From the NCBI GenBank assembly GCA_934096075.1, contig CAKOLN010000012.1:1-32200 (forward strand): a DNA stretch of 32,200 nt, written 5' to 3'. The translations under genes were made by a program, and so were the position numbers. The notes under the pieces were generated by a model that saw only the letters and a program-made list of their open reading frames with translations, was not told where the DNA came from and did no database searches. Below, one piece after another: positions 16,327 through 24,451 of the stretch. Position 1 is the first letter of the stretch; each line of letters opens with the position of its first letter. The DNA comes from an uncultured Bacilli bacterium. Its GTDB lineage: Bacteria > Bacillota_I > Bacilli_A > RF39 > UBA660.

Positions 16327-17375
16327 TATTTATTTTTCACTTTCTTTCCATTATCAAATATTACACTTGTTTTAAATACTAAAAACAAAATTAAGAATGC
16401 TAATAATACATAAAATATAATCATTTCTTTTCTATAACCAATACTATATAAAACAGTTACTACACTAAATACTATATCTATAAAATAAATTATTAATATT
16501 GTTTTTCTTGTACTTAGTTTTTTTAATAATTGATGATGAATATGTTCCTTGTCTGCCTCACCAATAGGTCTTTTATGTATAGTTCTTCTTATAATAGCGA
16601 ATAGCGTATCTGTTATTGGTAATATTAGTAATACCATAGGAATTATCAAACTAGTTAAAGTTACTGTTTTGAATCCTAATAACATAATTACACTTATCAT
16701 TAATCCTAAAAAAGTACTTCCTGTATCTCCCATAAATATTTTAGCTGGAGGAAAATTATGAACAAGAAAACCTGTTGTAGCACCAAACATTATAAATGAA
16801 AGTATTATATCTAAACCTCCTAACTTATTTAATATTAAAGCTATTATACCTATAGTTAAAAAATATATTGAGCTAATTCCAGCACATAGTCCATCTAATC
16901 CGTCAATTAAATTAATTGCATTTATGATAGATACTATTAAAAGAATAGTTATTGGATAAGCCCAAATGCCAAGATATGCATTTATACCAAACATGTCGAA
17001 ATAATCCAATTTTAATCCACCATAGAATACAACTATAGATGCTACTAAAATATGTACTATAAATTTAATTTTGGCTGGTATTGGTTTAATATCATCAAAT
17101 ATACCTAGAAGTAATATTAAAAATGATGCTATTAAAATGGATAACATGAGTGTACTTTCTCTACCAAATAATATGTATCCCAATAAAAACGATAAAAATA
17201 TTCCTATTCCACCAAGTAATGGAGTTGGTTTTTTATGAGCACTTCTATTGTTAGGTACATCCAATATATTAGTGTGTATAGCCACTAATTTACTTAAATA
17301 TACAAATATTACTGAACTTATAAAGGTTACAGCCACTATTAAAAATACATTATGTCCATTCACATTAAAATTCAC
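16326..17375 (-). CDS. tagO: Undecaprenyl-phosphate N-acetylhexosamine-1-phosphate transferase (TagO/WecA/MraY family)
   Basis: A polytopic membrane enzyme that transfers a sugar-1-phosphate from a UDP-sugar to undecaprenyl phosphate, the first step of teichoic acid or other wall-polymer synthesis. Family landmarks are SAHKKPTPLLGG near 45-56, the DD pair at about 94-95, NLIDGLDG at about 155-162, MGDTGS at about 215-220 and the HIHH loop at about 278-281. About ten or eleven spans and 349 residues fit the family. The HIHH and LIDGLDG forms suit TagO/WecA rather than MraY. The start is GTG at 17375 with GAGGG 8 bases upstream; a GTG at 17384 overlaps that site. A TATAAT -10 lies at 17396-17401. 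It pairs with gpsA in one unit. Confidence 0.92.
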   Translation of the reverse strand: MNFNVNGHNVFLIVAVTFISSVIFVYLSKLVAIHTNILDVPNNRSAHKKPTPLLGGIGIFLSFLLGYILFGRESTLMLSILIASFLILLLGIFDDIKPIPAKIKFIVHILVASIVVFYGGLKLDYFDMFGINAYLGIWAYPITILLIVSIINAINLIDGLDGLCAGISSIYFLTIGIIALILNKLGGLDIILSFIMFGATTGFLVHNFPPAKIFMGDTGSTFLGLMISVIMLLGFKTVTLTSLIIPMVLLILPITDTLFAIIRRTIHKRPIGEADKEHIHHQLLKKLSTRKTILIIYFIDIVFSVVTVLYSIGYRKEMIIFYVLLAFLILFLVFKTSVIFDNGKKVKNK

Positions 17376-17430
17376 TTCTATCACCCTCTAAATAAATTAT
17401 ACTATAAAAATTATAAAAGAAAAAGAAATA

Positions 17431-17970
17431 TTAATATTTGCTATAAACATTTCCTAGAATATCTATAAATAAAGGAGTACATCCATCATCTCCAATAGAA
17501 TACTCTATATTATTGTCTATTACATTTACAATATATTTAAAATTTAATTTTTCTATATCTTGTTCTCCCATCTCAACACAAAATCTATATAATGAGCCAT
17601 CCAAACTAGTATAGTAAATATAGTTAAATCCACCATTTCCTTCACTAACTACAAAGAAATTAACAACATCTTTGGCCATTACATAATCTTCATACTTACC
17701 ACCTTGATTTAAAATTAACTCATTGTTAGTATTAACCATTAATGTATAACTACCTACTACTTCACTATTAATCATTTTAATATTTCTATATTGTTCATTA
17801 TTTCTATTTAAATTATTCATACTTTTTTTATAATTATTAACATATAATTTATATTTTTCTTCATCACTAACTTCTATACATTTTTTAGAATTATTTTTAT
17901 ACAAGAAATATGCTAATACAAGTATACAACTAATTAAAACAATTATAATAATATCTTTAAACCTATTCAC
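17431..17970 (-). CDS. Membrane-anchored extracytoplasmic protein of unknown function
   Basis: A 179-residue protein. Residues 6-24 (DIIIIVLISCILVLAYFLY) form one N-terminal membrane anchor, and a hydrophilic domain of about 150 residues follows, probably outside the cell. The cysteines at 128 and 164 could form a disulfide. No conserved motif is recognised. The start is GTG at 17970 with GGAAGGGG 8 bases upstream, and it overlaps the end of the polymerase gene by 8 bases, so it belongs to the same operon and may assist wall-polysaccharide assembly. That role is an inference from position only. Confidence 0.7.
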   Translation of the reverse strand: MNRFKDIIIIVLISCILVLAYFLYKNNSKKCIEVSDEEKYKLYVNNYKKSMNNLNRNNEQYRNIKMINSEVVGSYTLMVNTNNELILNQGGKYEDYVMAKDVVNFFVVSEGNGGFNYIYYTSLDGSLYRFCVEMGEQDIEKLNFKYIVNVIDNNIEYSIGDDGCTPLFIDILGNVYSKY

Positions 17971-19207
17971 TTAATTTACCCCTTCCCATATTTAATATTA
18001 ATGCTACAAATATACTAATCGCAGGTGTAATAAATATATGTCCTTGAAATAAAGCAAGTAGCATTATTAACAATATAGATATAAACATATTAACACTCAC
18101 AAAATTAATAGAATTATTCTTAAAAAACATTACTATCATATATATAACTGGTATAAAGAATAAAACAAATCCTATAATACCTTCTCTATAAAATATATCA
18201 AAATAATCCATTTCAACTATTTTAAGATTAACTGAATCTGTACTATAATTTTCTATATAGCCTATACCAAATATCTTTTCTTGAATAGGACTTTTATTAT
18301 AATTATGTCTAGTTCTTTCTTCCATGGATAACCTTTGACTAAATACAAAATGATCTAAAAATTCTTTACTAAATACTTTAACATCATTTTTTTTCAAAAA
18401 GTTATAATGTATTTTTAAATTTTCATAAAAACTAGTTTTAGGTATCACATAAACACTAACTCCACAAAGTAATATTAAACTACTAAATATTATAACAATG
18501 CTTTTCTTTTTCTTAGATTTAAATAATTTATAAACATAATATAAAAGATTAAAAAATAGTATTATACCCAATCCTAAAACAGGTGTCTTAGTTCCTAAAC
18601 TAAATATGCTATAAAGTACCAATGCACCTAAAATAACTATTAAAAGCTTAGGCAATTTTTTTATTTCACTCAATATTATAGGTAATAAAATTACTAATAT
18701 AGATCCTACTACATTTGCTGAATAAAACCATCCAGTCATACCAGTTTTACTATGTGAATAACTTTTGAATCCAATACCAAGAACATTAGGTATAAATGTT
18801 AATAAAACATAAATTATCCACAAATACATAAGCTCTTTCTTACCAATTTTATTATCTTTGTAAATAACTCCTAAACTTATCAACAAAAATACAAAATAAT
18901 AAGTTGATATTGTGTTCTTAAACTCATACATAAACACACTCATATCTTTATCAAGTACCATAATTAATGTATGAATAATAATTGTCATTATTAAAGTCGA
19001 TACATATATTAATATTTTCTTTTTATTTTTATACTCCCCAAAATATAAATATAAAACCATTAAACCCATAAATACTAATCTAATCAAAGATGTAATAAAG
19101 TTATCAACATTATTATAAATTAACACCGCAGCTAAAACATCTAAAAATGGTTGCATAAACAAGAATATTTTTAAGAATTTATCATTATTTATTATCTTTT
19201 TCATCAT
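17963..19207 (-). CDS. O-antigen ligase/Wzy-like polysaccharide polymerase
   Basis: A 414-residue membrane protein with about ten to twelve spans. The large loop at about 245-320 (NFLKKNDVKVFSKEFLDH...IFGIGYIENY) is the extracytoplasmic loop typical of the WaaL/Wzy-C family, and SLGTKTPVLGLGI is the conserved region before it. Such proteins polymerise or ligate undecaprenyl-linked glycans on the outer membrane face. It lies between a hexapeptide acetyltransferase gene (23-base overlap of coding frames) and the anchored unknown protein, in a run with tagO. Start at 19207 or 19204 (MM), GGAG about 11 bases upstream. The repeat unit is unknown. Confidence 0.8.
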   Translation of the reverse strand: MMKKIINNDKFLKIFLFMQPFLDVLAAVLIYNNVDNFITSLIRLVFMGLMVLYLYFGEYKNKKKILIYVSTLIMTIIIHTLIMVLDKDMSVFMYEFKNTISTYYFVFLLISLGVIYKDNKIGKKELMYLWIIYVLLTFIPNVLGIGFKSYSHSKTGMTGWFYSANVVGSILVILLPIILSEIKKLPKLLIVILGALVLYSIFSLGTKTPVLGLGIILFFNLLYYVYKLFKSKKKKSIVIIFSSLILLCGVSVYVIPKTSFYENLKIHYNFLKKNDVKVFSKEFLDHFVFSQRLSMEERTRHNYNKSPIQEKIFGIGYIENYSTDSVNLKIVEMDYFDIFYREGIIGFVLFFIPVIYMIVMFFKNNSINFVSVNMFISILLIMLLALFQGHIFITPAISIFVALILNMGRGKLSE

Positions 19208-19724
19208 TAAACATTCTCCATAAATTATCTACTTCTATAATATCATTAGTATAAGTTTTCTCTCTTTTAGAAACATATTCATCAAAAGTACATATCTTCT
19301 TAGCTGGATTTCCACCCACGACAGTATTATCAGGAATATCTTTTGTAACTACACTTCCAGAACCAATAATAACATTATTTCCTATTTTAATATTTGGTAA
19401 AATCACACTATTGGAACCTATAAATACATTATCTCCAACTTTAATAGGTCTCAAATAATAAGGATAATATTTATTATATCCCATATTATTTAAAACATTA
19501 TGTATAATATCATGATTTATAAAAGTAACATCACTAGCAACTGTAACATTATTACCAAAACTAATCATTTTAGCATCACTTGGTAACTTTCTTGGTTGAA
19601 AAAAGAAATTATCGCCCACACTATAAAAAATATTCTTTTTAACTATATACTTACTCCTTTTATAAGCATCAAATATTAGAAAAACTCTAAATCTAATAAA
19701 TTGTTTTTTAACATAACTTTTCAC
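19185..19724 (-). CDS. Hexapeptide-repeat acyltransferase (LbH fold)
   Basis: An O-acetyltransferase of the maltose/galactoside type with a left-handed beta-helix, which would transfer an acetyl group from acetyl-CoA to a sugar of a surface glycan. Isoleucine/valine-rich hexapeptide repeats run in the C-terminal half (VGDNVFIGSNSVILPNIKIG, then GNNVIIGSGSVVTKDI). The catalytic His is probably in INHD, and the end motif is GGNPAKKI. The start chosen is GTG at 19724 with AGGTGATAAT upstream (spacing about 5); an ATG at 19742 would overlap the previous gene and has no clear ribosome site. Its C-terminus overlaps the polymerase gene. Confidence 0.85.
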   Translation of the reverse strand: MKSYVKKQFIRFRVFLIFDAYKRSKYIVKKNIFYSVGDNFFFQPRKLPSDAKMISFGNNVTVASDVTFINHDIIHNVLNNMGYNKYYPYYLRPIKVGDNVFIGSNSVILPNIKIGNNVIIGSGSVVTKDIPDNTVVGGNPAKKICTFDEYVSKREKTYTNDIIEVDNLWRMFNDEKDNK

Positions 19725-19728
19725 ATTA

Positions 19729-20352
19729 TCACCTACATTCATCTATTATTGATAAAATTAAATCTACACTAATATCAATAAATTTTTCAATATTTTTTAA
19801 ATCAAACATATAATTTTTACTTTCTTTACTATTTTCAATTATTATACCCATTTTATCAACAACTAATTTAATATTATTCATTGGTATTTCTTCAATAATA
19901 TAATTAAATTTAGGTAATTCATTATAAAATATTTTTAAATCTAAATTATATTTATCAATTAATTTAATATTTAAATCAGTATAATCATTATATACATAAT
20001 TTATAAGTGTATCTTCATCATATTTCACAACTGAACCATCTAATCTTTTAATCATTGTATCATTATATAATTCACTCATAAAATACTTAAACCATAAATA
20101 ATCAGTATACAAATGTATAAAATAGCCCAATACAAAATCATCTGTTAAATTAGATTTATATTTATTTAAAAATTTACCAATATCAGGAATATCAGAACCA
20201 ACTTCACTAATAAAATGACTCTTTATTTTATTCTCACCAATTAGCTTAGATATATCAGGCGAAATACTACCTATTAATAATTTATTACTATCTCTATTTA
20301 ATTTTTTATTTAACTCATTAGCAACTACTAAATGAATAACTGCTGAAGCCAT
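19729..20352 (-). CDS. Zinc-dependent phospholipase C-like protein
   Basis: A 207-residue protein of the family often labelled zinc-dependent phospholipase C-like. Candidate metal ligands are in the N-terminal SAVIHLVVANEL, in GSISPDI, in KSHF and in GYFIHLYTDYLW, a spaced His/Asp set as in the bacterial phospholipase C/S1-P1 fold. No signal peptide is seen, unlike true secreted phospholipases, so the substrate is uncertain. The start is taken as ATG 20352 (MASAVIH); upstream in-frame Mets (20367 and 20406) lie in a region with TATAAT boxes and lack ribosome sites. It is the first gene of the minus-strand glycan cluster and stands back to back with the HExxH gene. Confidence 0.65.
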   Translation of the reverse strand: MASAVIHLVVANELNKKLNRDSNKLLIGSISPDISKLIGENKIKSHFISEVGSDIPDIGKFLNKYKSNLTDDFVLGYFIHLYTDYLWFKYFMSELYNDTMIKRLDGSVVKYDEDTLINYVYNDYTDLNIKLIDKYNLDLKIFYNELPKFNYIIEEIPMNNIKLVVDKMGIIIENSKESKNYMFDLKNIEKFIDISVDLILSIIDECR

Positions 20353-20406
20353 TTTTACCACATCCATTATAATTATATCAATATTAAAGATTAAATAAAA
20401 GAACAA

Positions 20407-20464
20407 TTTACTTTACACAATAATACCAATATAATTTGACTAATCTAATAACTGATGATATAAA
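20407..20464 (+). promoter_or_regulatory. Tandem sigma-A promoters for the HExxH protein gene
   Basis: Promoter 1 is TTTACT (20407-20412) with TATAAT (20430-20435), spacer 17. Promoter 2 is TTGACT (20436-20441) with TATAAA (20459-20464), spacer 17. The second would start almost at the Shine-Dalgarno AGGAG (20471-20475), giving a very short leader. Confidence 0.6.
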
Positions 20465-20481
20465 TAAGTTAGGAGAATACC

Positions 20482-21348
20482 ATGGAAAACTATTTAGAAA
20501 ATTTAAAAATAAAATTTAATTATTCTGATGATATGATAAGACTATTAAATTCTGTCATACCAGCGATTATTAGAGTATTTGGAGAAGAACATACTGAAAC
20601 GATTTTACGTGCTATTAATGAATGTGAAATACATATACAAGGACCCACTGAGAATACTCAAGATTATTTAAATACTTATTTTAATACTCAAGAAAAATGG
20701 CAAATACCAACAACAGGTGGTGCTTTCTATCATAAAAATATAAAAATTACAGATAAAGGCTTAGAATCAAAATCAATTGTATATATAAGAACTCCATATA
20801 AAAAAGAATTTGTTTTAGACAATAACAAACTCGATACAATTGTACATGAACTATGTCACGCTATTAAAGGATATAAAAAAGAAAAATTAATTAATGGTAA
20901 AGTATATGATTCAACTGGTCTAAATAAAGATATATGTGATATAGAAAATGGTAAAATAGAAGTAAAAGAAACAAGTATGTTAGGTATTGAAGAAGCATTA
21001 AATACAGTAACTACTGCAAAAATATGCAAGTTGATAACTGGAGAGTATCAAATAAAGAGTTATGGCAGAGCCAGTAGTATTGCTGAATTGTTATTACAAA
21101 ATGATGAACTAAAAAAACTATTATTTAGAGCACAATTTAAAGAAGATAATGAGTGGATTAAATACTTAGGAGAGGAAAATGCAAAAATAATATGTGAAAA
21201 TTTAGATACATTAGTCAATGCAATGTATGCACCTTGGGGTGAAGTTAACACACCCGAAAAAAGAAAAGCACATAATGAAAGACTTAATAAATTATGTGAG
21301 GAAACATATGATTTTACAAGTGAAATATTGAAAAGTAAAATTTTATAA
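20482..21348 (+). CDS. Putative HExxH zinc metalloprotease, cytoplasmic
   Basis: A 288-residue protein without signal peptide or membrane span. The only clear motif is HELCH (122-126) in TIVHELCHAIKGY, the zincin zinc-binding helix with catalytic Glu123. GIEEALN (168-174) downstream could supply a third ligand glutamate as in gluzincins. Flanking sequence is mostly helical, with an aromatic APWGEVNT loop near the C-terminus. I do not recognise a named family. The gene is expressed from tandem promoters and is followed after 9 bases by a C39-like peptidase gene, so two different peptidases are co-expressed. The target is unknown. AGGAG precedes the start. Confidence 0.7.
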   Translation: MENYLENLKIKFNYSDDMIRLLNSVIPAIIRVFGEEHTETILRAINECEIHIQGPTENTQDYLNTYFNTQEKWQIPTTGGAFYHKNIKITDKGLESKSIVYIRTPYKKEFVLDNNKLDTIVHELCHAIKGYKKEKLINGKVYDSTGLNKDICDIENGKIEVKETSMLGIEEALNTVTTAKICKLITGEYQIKSYGRASSIAELLLQNDELKKLLFRAQFKEDNEWIKYLGEENAKIICENLDTLVNAMYAPWGEVNTPEKRKAHNERLNKLCEETYDFTSEILKSKIL

Positions 21349-21357
21349 GAAGAATTT

Positions 21358-21933
21358 ATGAAAATACCATTAAGATTTCAAGTAACAGAATTTGATTGTG
21401 GAATAGTATCACTTTTAAATGCATTTAGTTACTTATTTGAAAGAGAAGAAATACCAGCTTTATTAGTTAAATCGATATTTAAATACACATTGGACTGCTA
21501 TGATGACAAAGGCAATCTTGGACAAGGTGGAACTAGTAGAGAGGCAATAAAAAAATTAACAAAGTGGATAACAAATTATACTAATGAAAATAATTTTAAT
21601 GTTAAGTGTACAAGACTAGAAAAAGAACAAGTCACTTTAGAAAAAATGAAAGAATGTATAAAAAATAATGGTGTAGTTTTTATAAGATGTTATCAAGAAT
21701 GTGAACATTATGTAATTATAACTAAAATAACTAATAAATATGTTTATATATTTGACCCATACTATTTAGAAAGAAATGAGTATGATAATGATAATTCTGT
21801 AAAAATGATACTTAATAAACCATTTGATTACAATAGAAGAGTAACTATAGAAAGAGTATTTAGTGAAACAAAAAAGGATTTTTCATTAGGTTCAGTTTAC
21901 AATAGAGAATGTATTTTAATTAATAAATATTGA
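21358..21933 (+). CDS. C39-like papain-fold cysteine peptidase
   Basis: A 191-residue protein resembling a stand-alone peptidase C39 domain. Q8 (oxyanion) and C14 in FQVTEFDCGIVSLLNAF, H117 in ECEHYVIITKI and D133 in YIFDPYY make a plausible Gln-Cys-His-Asp set in papain order. C39 domains normally sit on ABC exporters and cut double-glycine leaders of bacteriocins; here there is no ABC part and no export signal. It follows the HExxH gene by 9 bases with a poor ribosome site (AGAAG), suggesting coupled translation. It could process a peptide or act as an isopeptidase or deconjugase; this is an inference. Confidence 0.7.
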   Translation: MKIPLRFQVTEFDCGIVSLLNAFSYLFEREEIPALLVKSIFKYTLDCYDDKGNLGQGGTSREAIKKLTKWITNYTNENNFNVKCTRLEKEQVTLEKMKECIKNNGVVFIRCYQECEHYVIITKITNKYVYIFDPYYLERNEYDNDNSVKMILNKPFDYNRRVTIERVFSETKKDFSLGSVYNRECILINKY

Positions 21934-21947
21934 CATAATACCTAATA

Positions 21948-21995
21948 CCCTTCTAACATATAAAATTTAATTAGAATATGTGATTGAAGGGAGGA
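21948..21995 (+). promoter_or_regulatory. Hairpin masking the Shine-Dalgarno of the DUF4282-like gene
   Basis: CCCTTC (21948-21953) pairs with GAAGGG (21986-21991) and ACATAT (21956-21961) with ATATGT (21976-21981). The 3' arm is part of the Shine-Dalgarno GAAGGGAGG. The hairpin lies between two genes on the same strand and would lower translation of the second. Confidence 0.5.
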
Positions 21996-22000
21996 TAATT

Positions 22001-22474
22001 ATGAGAATAACTGGTTATGATGACTATTATGATGATTATGGATCAAATTTAATTAGTAGTAATCCATTTGAATCAATGAATACTGGACCAAGTCAAGCAT
22101 TCGGAACAGTGGCACTTATTTTAGCAATAATCATTTCATTAGTAGCTTATTTTGGATTTGTTAAATCAGGTAAAACTTATGCACAAAAATTTGTAAATTG
22201 GTTAAAAGAATTCTTAAACTTCAAAAGAATTTTTATTGAAAATTTACTTAAATTTGGATATTTATTTGTAGCAGTTTACATTACTATCTATTCATTTGGA
22301 TTAATTAAATTAAGTTTCTGGGCATTCTTATTAATACTAATTGTAGGTAATATTATTGCAAGACTTATATTTGAATTTAGTTTAATGATGATTATGATTT
22401 GGAAAAATACATCTGAAGTAAGTAGTGATTTAAACAAAATAGTTAATAAAGATAAAGAAGAAAAGACCAATTAA
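22001..22474 (+). CDS. DUF4282-like membrane protein
   Basis: A 157-residue membrane protein. A tyrosine/aspartate-rich N-terminus (GYDDYYDDYGSN) precedes a span at about 38-53, an amphipathic segment (AQKFVNWLKEFLNFKRIF) and two spans near 85-105 and 107-130. It ends with RLIFEFSLMMIMIWKNTSEV, which fits the DUF4282 pattern of a tail with Arg, Glu and Asn. The family function is unknown. The start is ATG 22001 with GGGAGG 6 bases upstream; a GTG at 21980 lies in the masking hairpin. Its 3' end overlaps the convergent symporter gene by 4 bases. Confidence 0.6.
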   Translation: MRITGYDDYYDDYGSNLISSNPFESMNTGPSQAFGTVALILAIIISLVAYFGFVKSGKTYAQKFVNWLKEFLNFKRIFIENLLKFGYLFVAVYITIYSFGLIKLSFWAFLLILIVGNIIARLIFEFSLMMIMIWKNTSEVSSDLNKIVNKDKEEKTN

Positions 22475-22485
22475 AGGTCTTTTTT
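22461..22485. terminator. Shared terminator of convergent genes
   Basis: AAAAGACC (22461-22468) pairs with GGTCTTTT (22476-22483), followed by more T on the plus strand. The stem covers the stop codons of both the DUF4282-like and the symporter gene. Confidence 0.75.
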
Positions 22486-23703
22486 GTTTAAGTGATTTTT
22501 ACCATCTACTATTCTAGATACCATTACACTACTAGCAGTATCACCCACTACATTCAAAACAGTCGCTGGTGCATCTATAATAGTTGCAATTAAAGTTAAT
22601 ATAGGAAGTGCATATAAAGGATAACCCATTAAAGTCAAAATAAGCATTTCTGATATTGTACCACCACCAATAGGTATACCAGTTACCAAAAGTGAAACTA
22701 TCAAACTAACTATTAAAAGTTTACCAACACCAACATCTATATTAAATAAATAAGCTAAAAACATTATCTTAAATACACTACCCACTATAGATCCATCTTT
22801 ATGAAAAGAACTTCCCAAAGGTATAGTAGTATTAGCAATATCTTCACTTACACCCAGACTTTCACTAGTTTTTATATTAGTAGGTATAGAAGCCGCAGAA
22901 CTACATGTACTTAAAGCTGTTATAGTTACAGGTATAATATTTTTCCAATACAGTTTTAAACACTTTTTACCACCAGCAATATAAACATAAATTGAATAAA
23001 CAACAAAGTATATAAATAATGAAACGATTAAATAAATGATGAATGTTTTTAAATACCCCACTGCTATGCTAGAACCAAATGTTCCAACAAAATTAGCAAA
23101 ATAACAACCTAACCCTATCGGAGCATAATACATAATAATATTTAATATACTTTTTAATATTTCATTAAAACTATCTAATACTTCTAATGCCTTAACCCCC
23201 TTTTCTTTAGATAAAATAATACCTACACCAGTAATAACAGAAACTACTATTAATGCAATAATATTATCTTTACTTAATAAATTAATAAAATCATCTGTTG
23301 TTAAAGTATTAACTGTTCTTTCTATTAAATTAACTTCATCTTTTTTAACAATTTCACCACTTATATTATTTAATATACTATCAGTATCATTCAAATTAAC
23401 AAGTTGTATTCTACTAAATATAATTCCTACAACCACACTAATTAATGAAGTAAAAATAAATACTAAAATAATACTACTTATAACTTTTCCCACTCTTTTA
23501 GGTGACTTTAATTTACCAATACTAGTTGAAATAGTTAAAAATATAAGTGGTACTATAATAACCATAAGCATATTTATAAATAAATCACCAAGTGGTTTTA
23601 AAAAGCAAATATTTTCTTTAAAAACTAACCCTAAAATAGTACCAATTAAAATAAATAATAATAAAATAAATGAATTCTTATAATTTTTAAATATCTTTTC
23701 CAT
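22471..23703 (-). CDS. Dicarboxylate/amino acid:cation symporter (DAACS/GltP family)
   Basis: A 410-residue secondary transporter of the glutamate/aspartate/dicarboxylate family, using a Na+ or H+ gradient. The serine-rich hairpin SSAASIPTNI, the IPLGSSFHKDGS region (the NMDGT position reads FHKDGS here), the GIPIGGGTISEM hairpin and DAPATVLNVVGDTASS are seen in order. The usual Asp-Arg substrate-binding pattern of glutamate carriers (DRxRT) reads DAPAT, so the substrate may differ from glutamate; cystine or Ser/Thr carriers in the family also vary here. The start is ATG 23703 with AAGGAGG 6 bases upstream; the open frame extends to 23760 but lacks a ribosome site. Confidence 0.9.
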   Translation of the reverse strand: MEKIFKNYKNSFILLLFILIGTILGLVFKENICFLKPLGDLFINMLMVIIVPLIFLTISTSIGKLKSPKRVGKVISSIILVFIFTSLISVVVGIIFSRIQLVNLNDTDSILNNISGEIVKKDEVNLIERTVNTLTTDDFINLLSKDNIIALIVVSVITGVGIILSKEKGVKALEVLDSFNEILKSILNIIMYYAPIGLGCYFANFVGTFGSSIAVGYLKTFIIYLIVSLFIYFVVYSIYVYIAGGKKCLKLYWKNIIPVTITALSTCSSAASIPTNIKTSESLGVSEDIANTTIPLGSSFHKDGSIVGSVFKIMFLAYLFNIDVGVGKLLIVSLIVSLLVTGIPIGGGTISEMLILTLMGYPLYALPILTLIATIIDAPATVLNVVGDTASSVMVSRIVDGKNHLNKKDL

Positions 23704-23729
23704 ATTCCTCCTTAAGAAATAATATTTAA

Positions 23730-23757
23730 AATATAAGTAATTTATTACTAAAAACAA
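23730..23757 (-). promoter_or_regulatory. Promoter of the symporter gene
   Basis: On the minus strand, -35 TTGTTT (23752-23757) and -10 TATATT (23730-23735) are spaced 16 bases apart. Match to consensus is moderate. Confidence 0.4.
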
Positions 23758-23821
23758 CATAATTATTAAAAATGTCTAACAATATCTTATATATTTATAG
23801 TATAATTAAATAGGTGAAAAT

Positions 23822-24451
23822 ATGAAAAACTTTATAAAAGACAATAAAGAATATGTTAAATCTATTAGTTTAGTTTTAATTATTCAAGCAATAGTATATT
23901 TTATTATTAATTTATCTTTAACTAAATATCATTTTTTAGATACTAATTTAAATGTACCATTTATTAAATATTTTATTTATATTTATCATAGTTGGTACCC
24001 TTTTGTATTCTTTTTATCATATTTGATATTTAAAGATAATAAAGATGTATATAAAAAATTAATATATACTTTAGCATTTGGATTTATATTATCTAACTTA
24101 ACATTTATTATTTATCCAAGCACTATTATAAGACCAACATTTGAAGTAAAATCTATAACCGACTGGGTAGTAAACCTAACTTACAAGTTAGATAATCCTA
24201 CTAATTGTTTACCATCAGAACACTGTTTAGTATGTTTTATATTAATATATTATTTAAATAAAACTAATATTAAACCATTAACCAAAATATTATCTACTTC
24301 ATATTTAATATTAATTATATTATCTACTTTATTCACTAAACAACATTTACCAATAGATGTAATATTTGCATTTATTTACTCAACTTTAATAATTTTATTA
24401 GTTAAACAATTCTATCCTAAATTAAAAGAAACATTAAAATTTTTATTCTAA
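23822..24451 (+). CDS. PAP2-family membrane phosphatase
   Basis: A 209-residue integral membrane protein with about six spans. Motif C2 is CLPSEH (PSEH at 131-134) and motif C3 is TKQHLPIDV with H175 and D179; motif C1 is weak (around 98-105, PSTIIRP). PAP2 enzymes remove phosphate from phosphatidic acid, phosphatidylglycerol phosphate, undecaprenyl diphosphate or inositol lipids. It converges with psd (4-base overlap) and lies near a diacylglycerol kinase, so phosphatidate/diacylglycerol turnover is the natural guess. AGGTGA precedes the start and a TATAAT (23801-23806) lies upstream. Confidence 0.85.
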   Translation: MKNFIKDNKEYVKSISLVLIIQAIVYFIINLSLTKYHFLDTNLNVPFIKYFIYIYHSWYPFVFFLSYLIFKDNKDVYKKLIYTLAFGFILSNLTFIIYPSTIIRPTFEVKSITDWVVNLTYKLDNPTNCLPSEHCLVCFILIYYLNKTNIKPLTKILSTSYLILIILSTLFTKQHLPIDVIFAFIYSTLIILLVKQFYPKLKETLKFLF

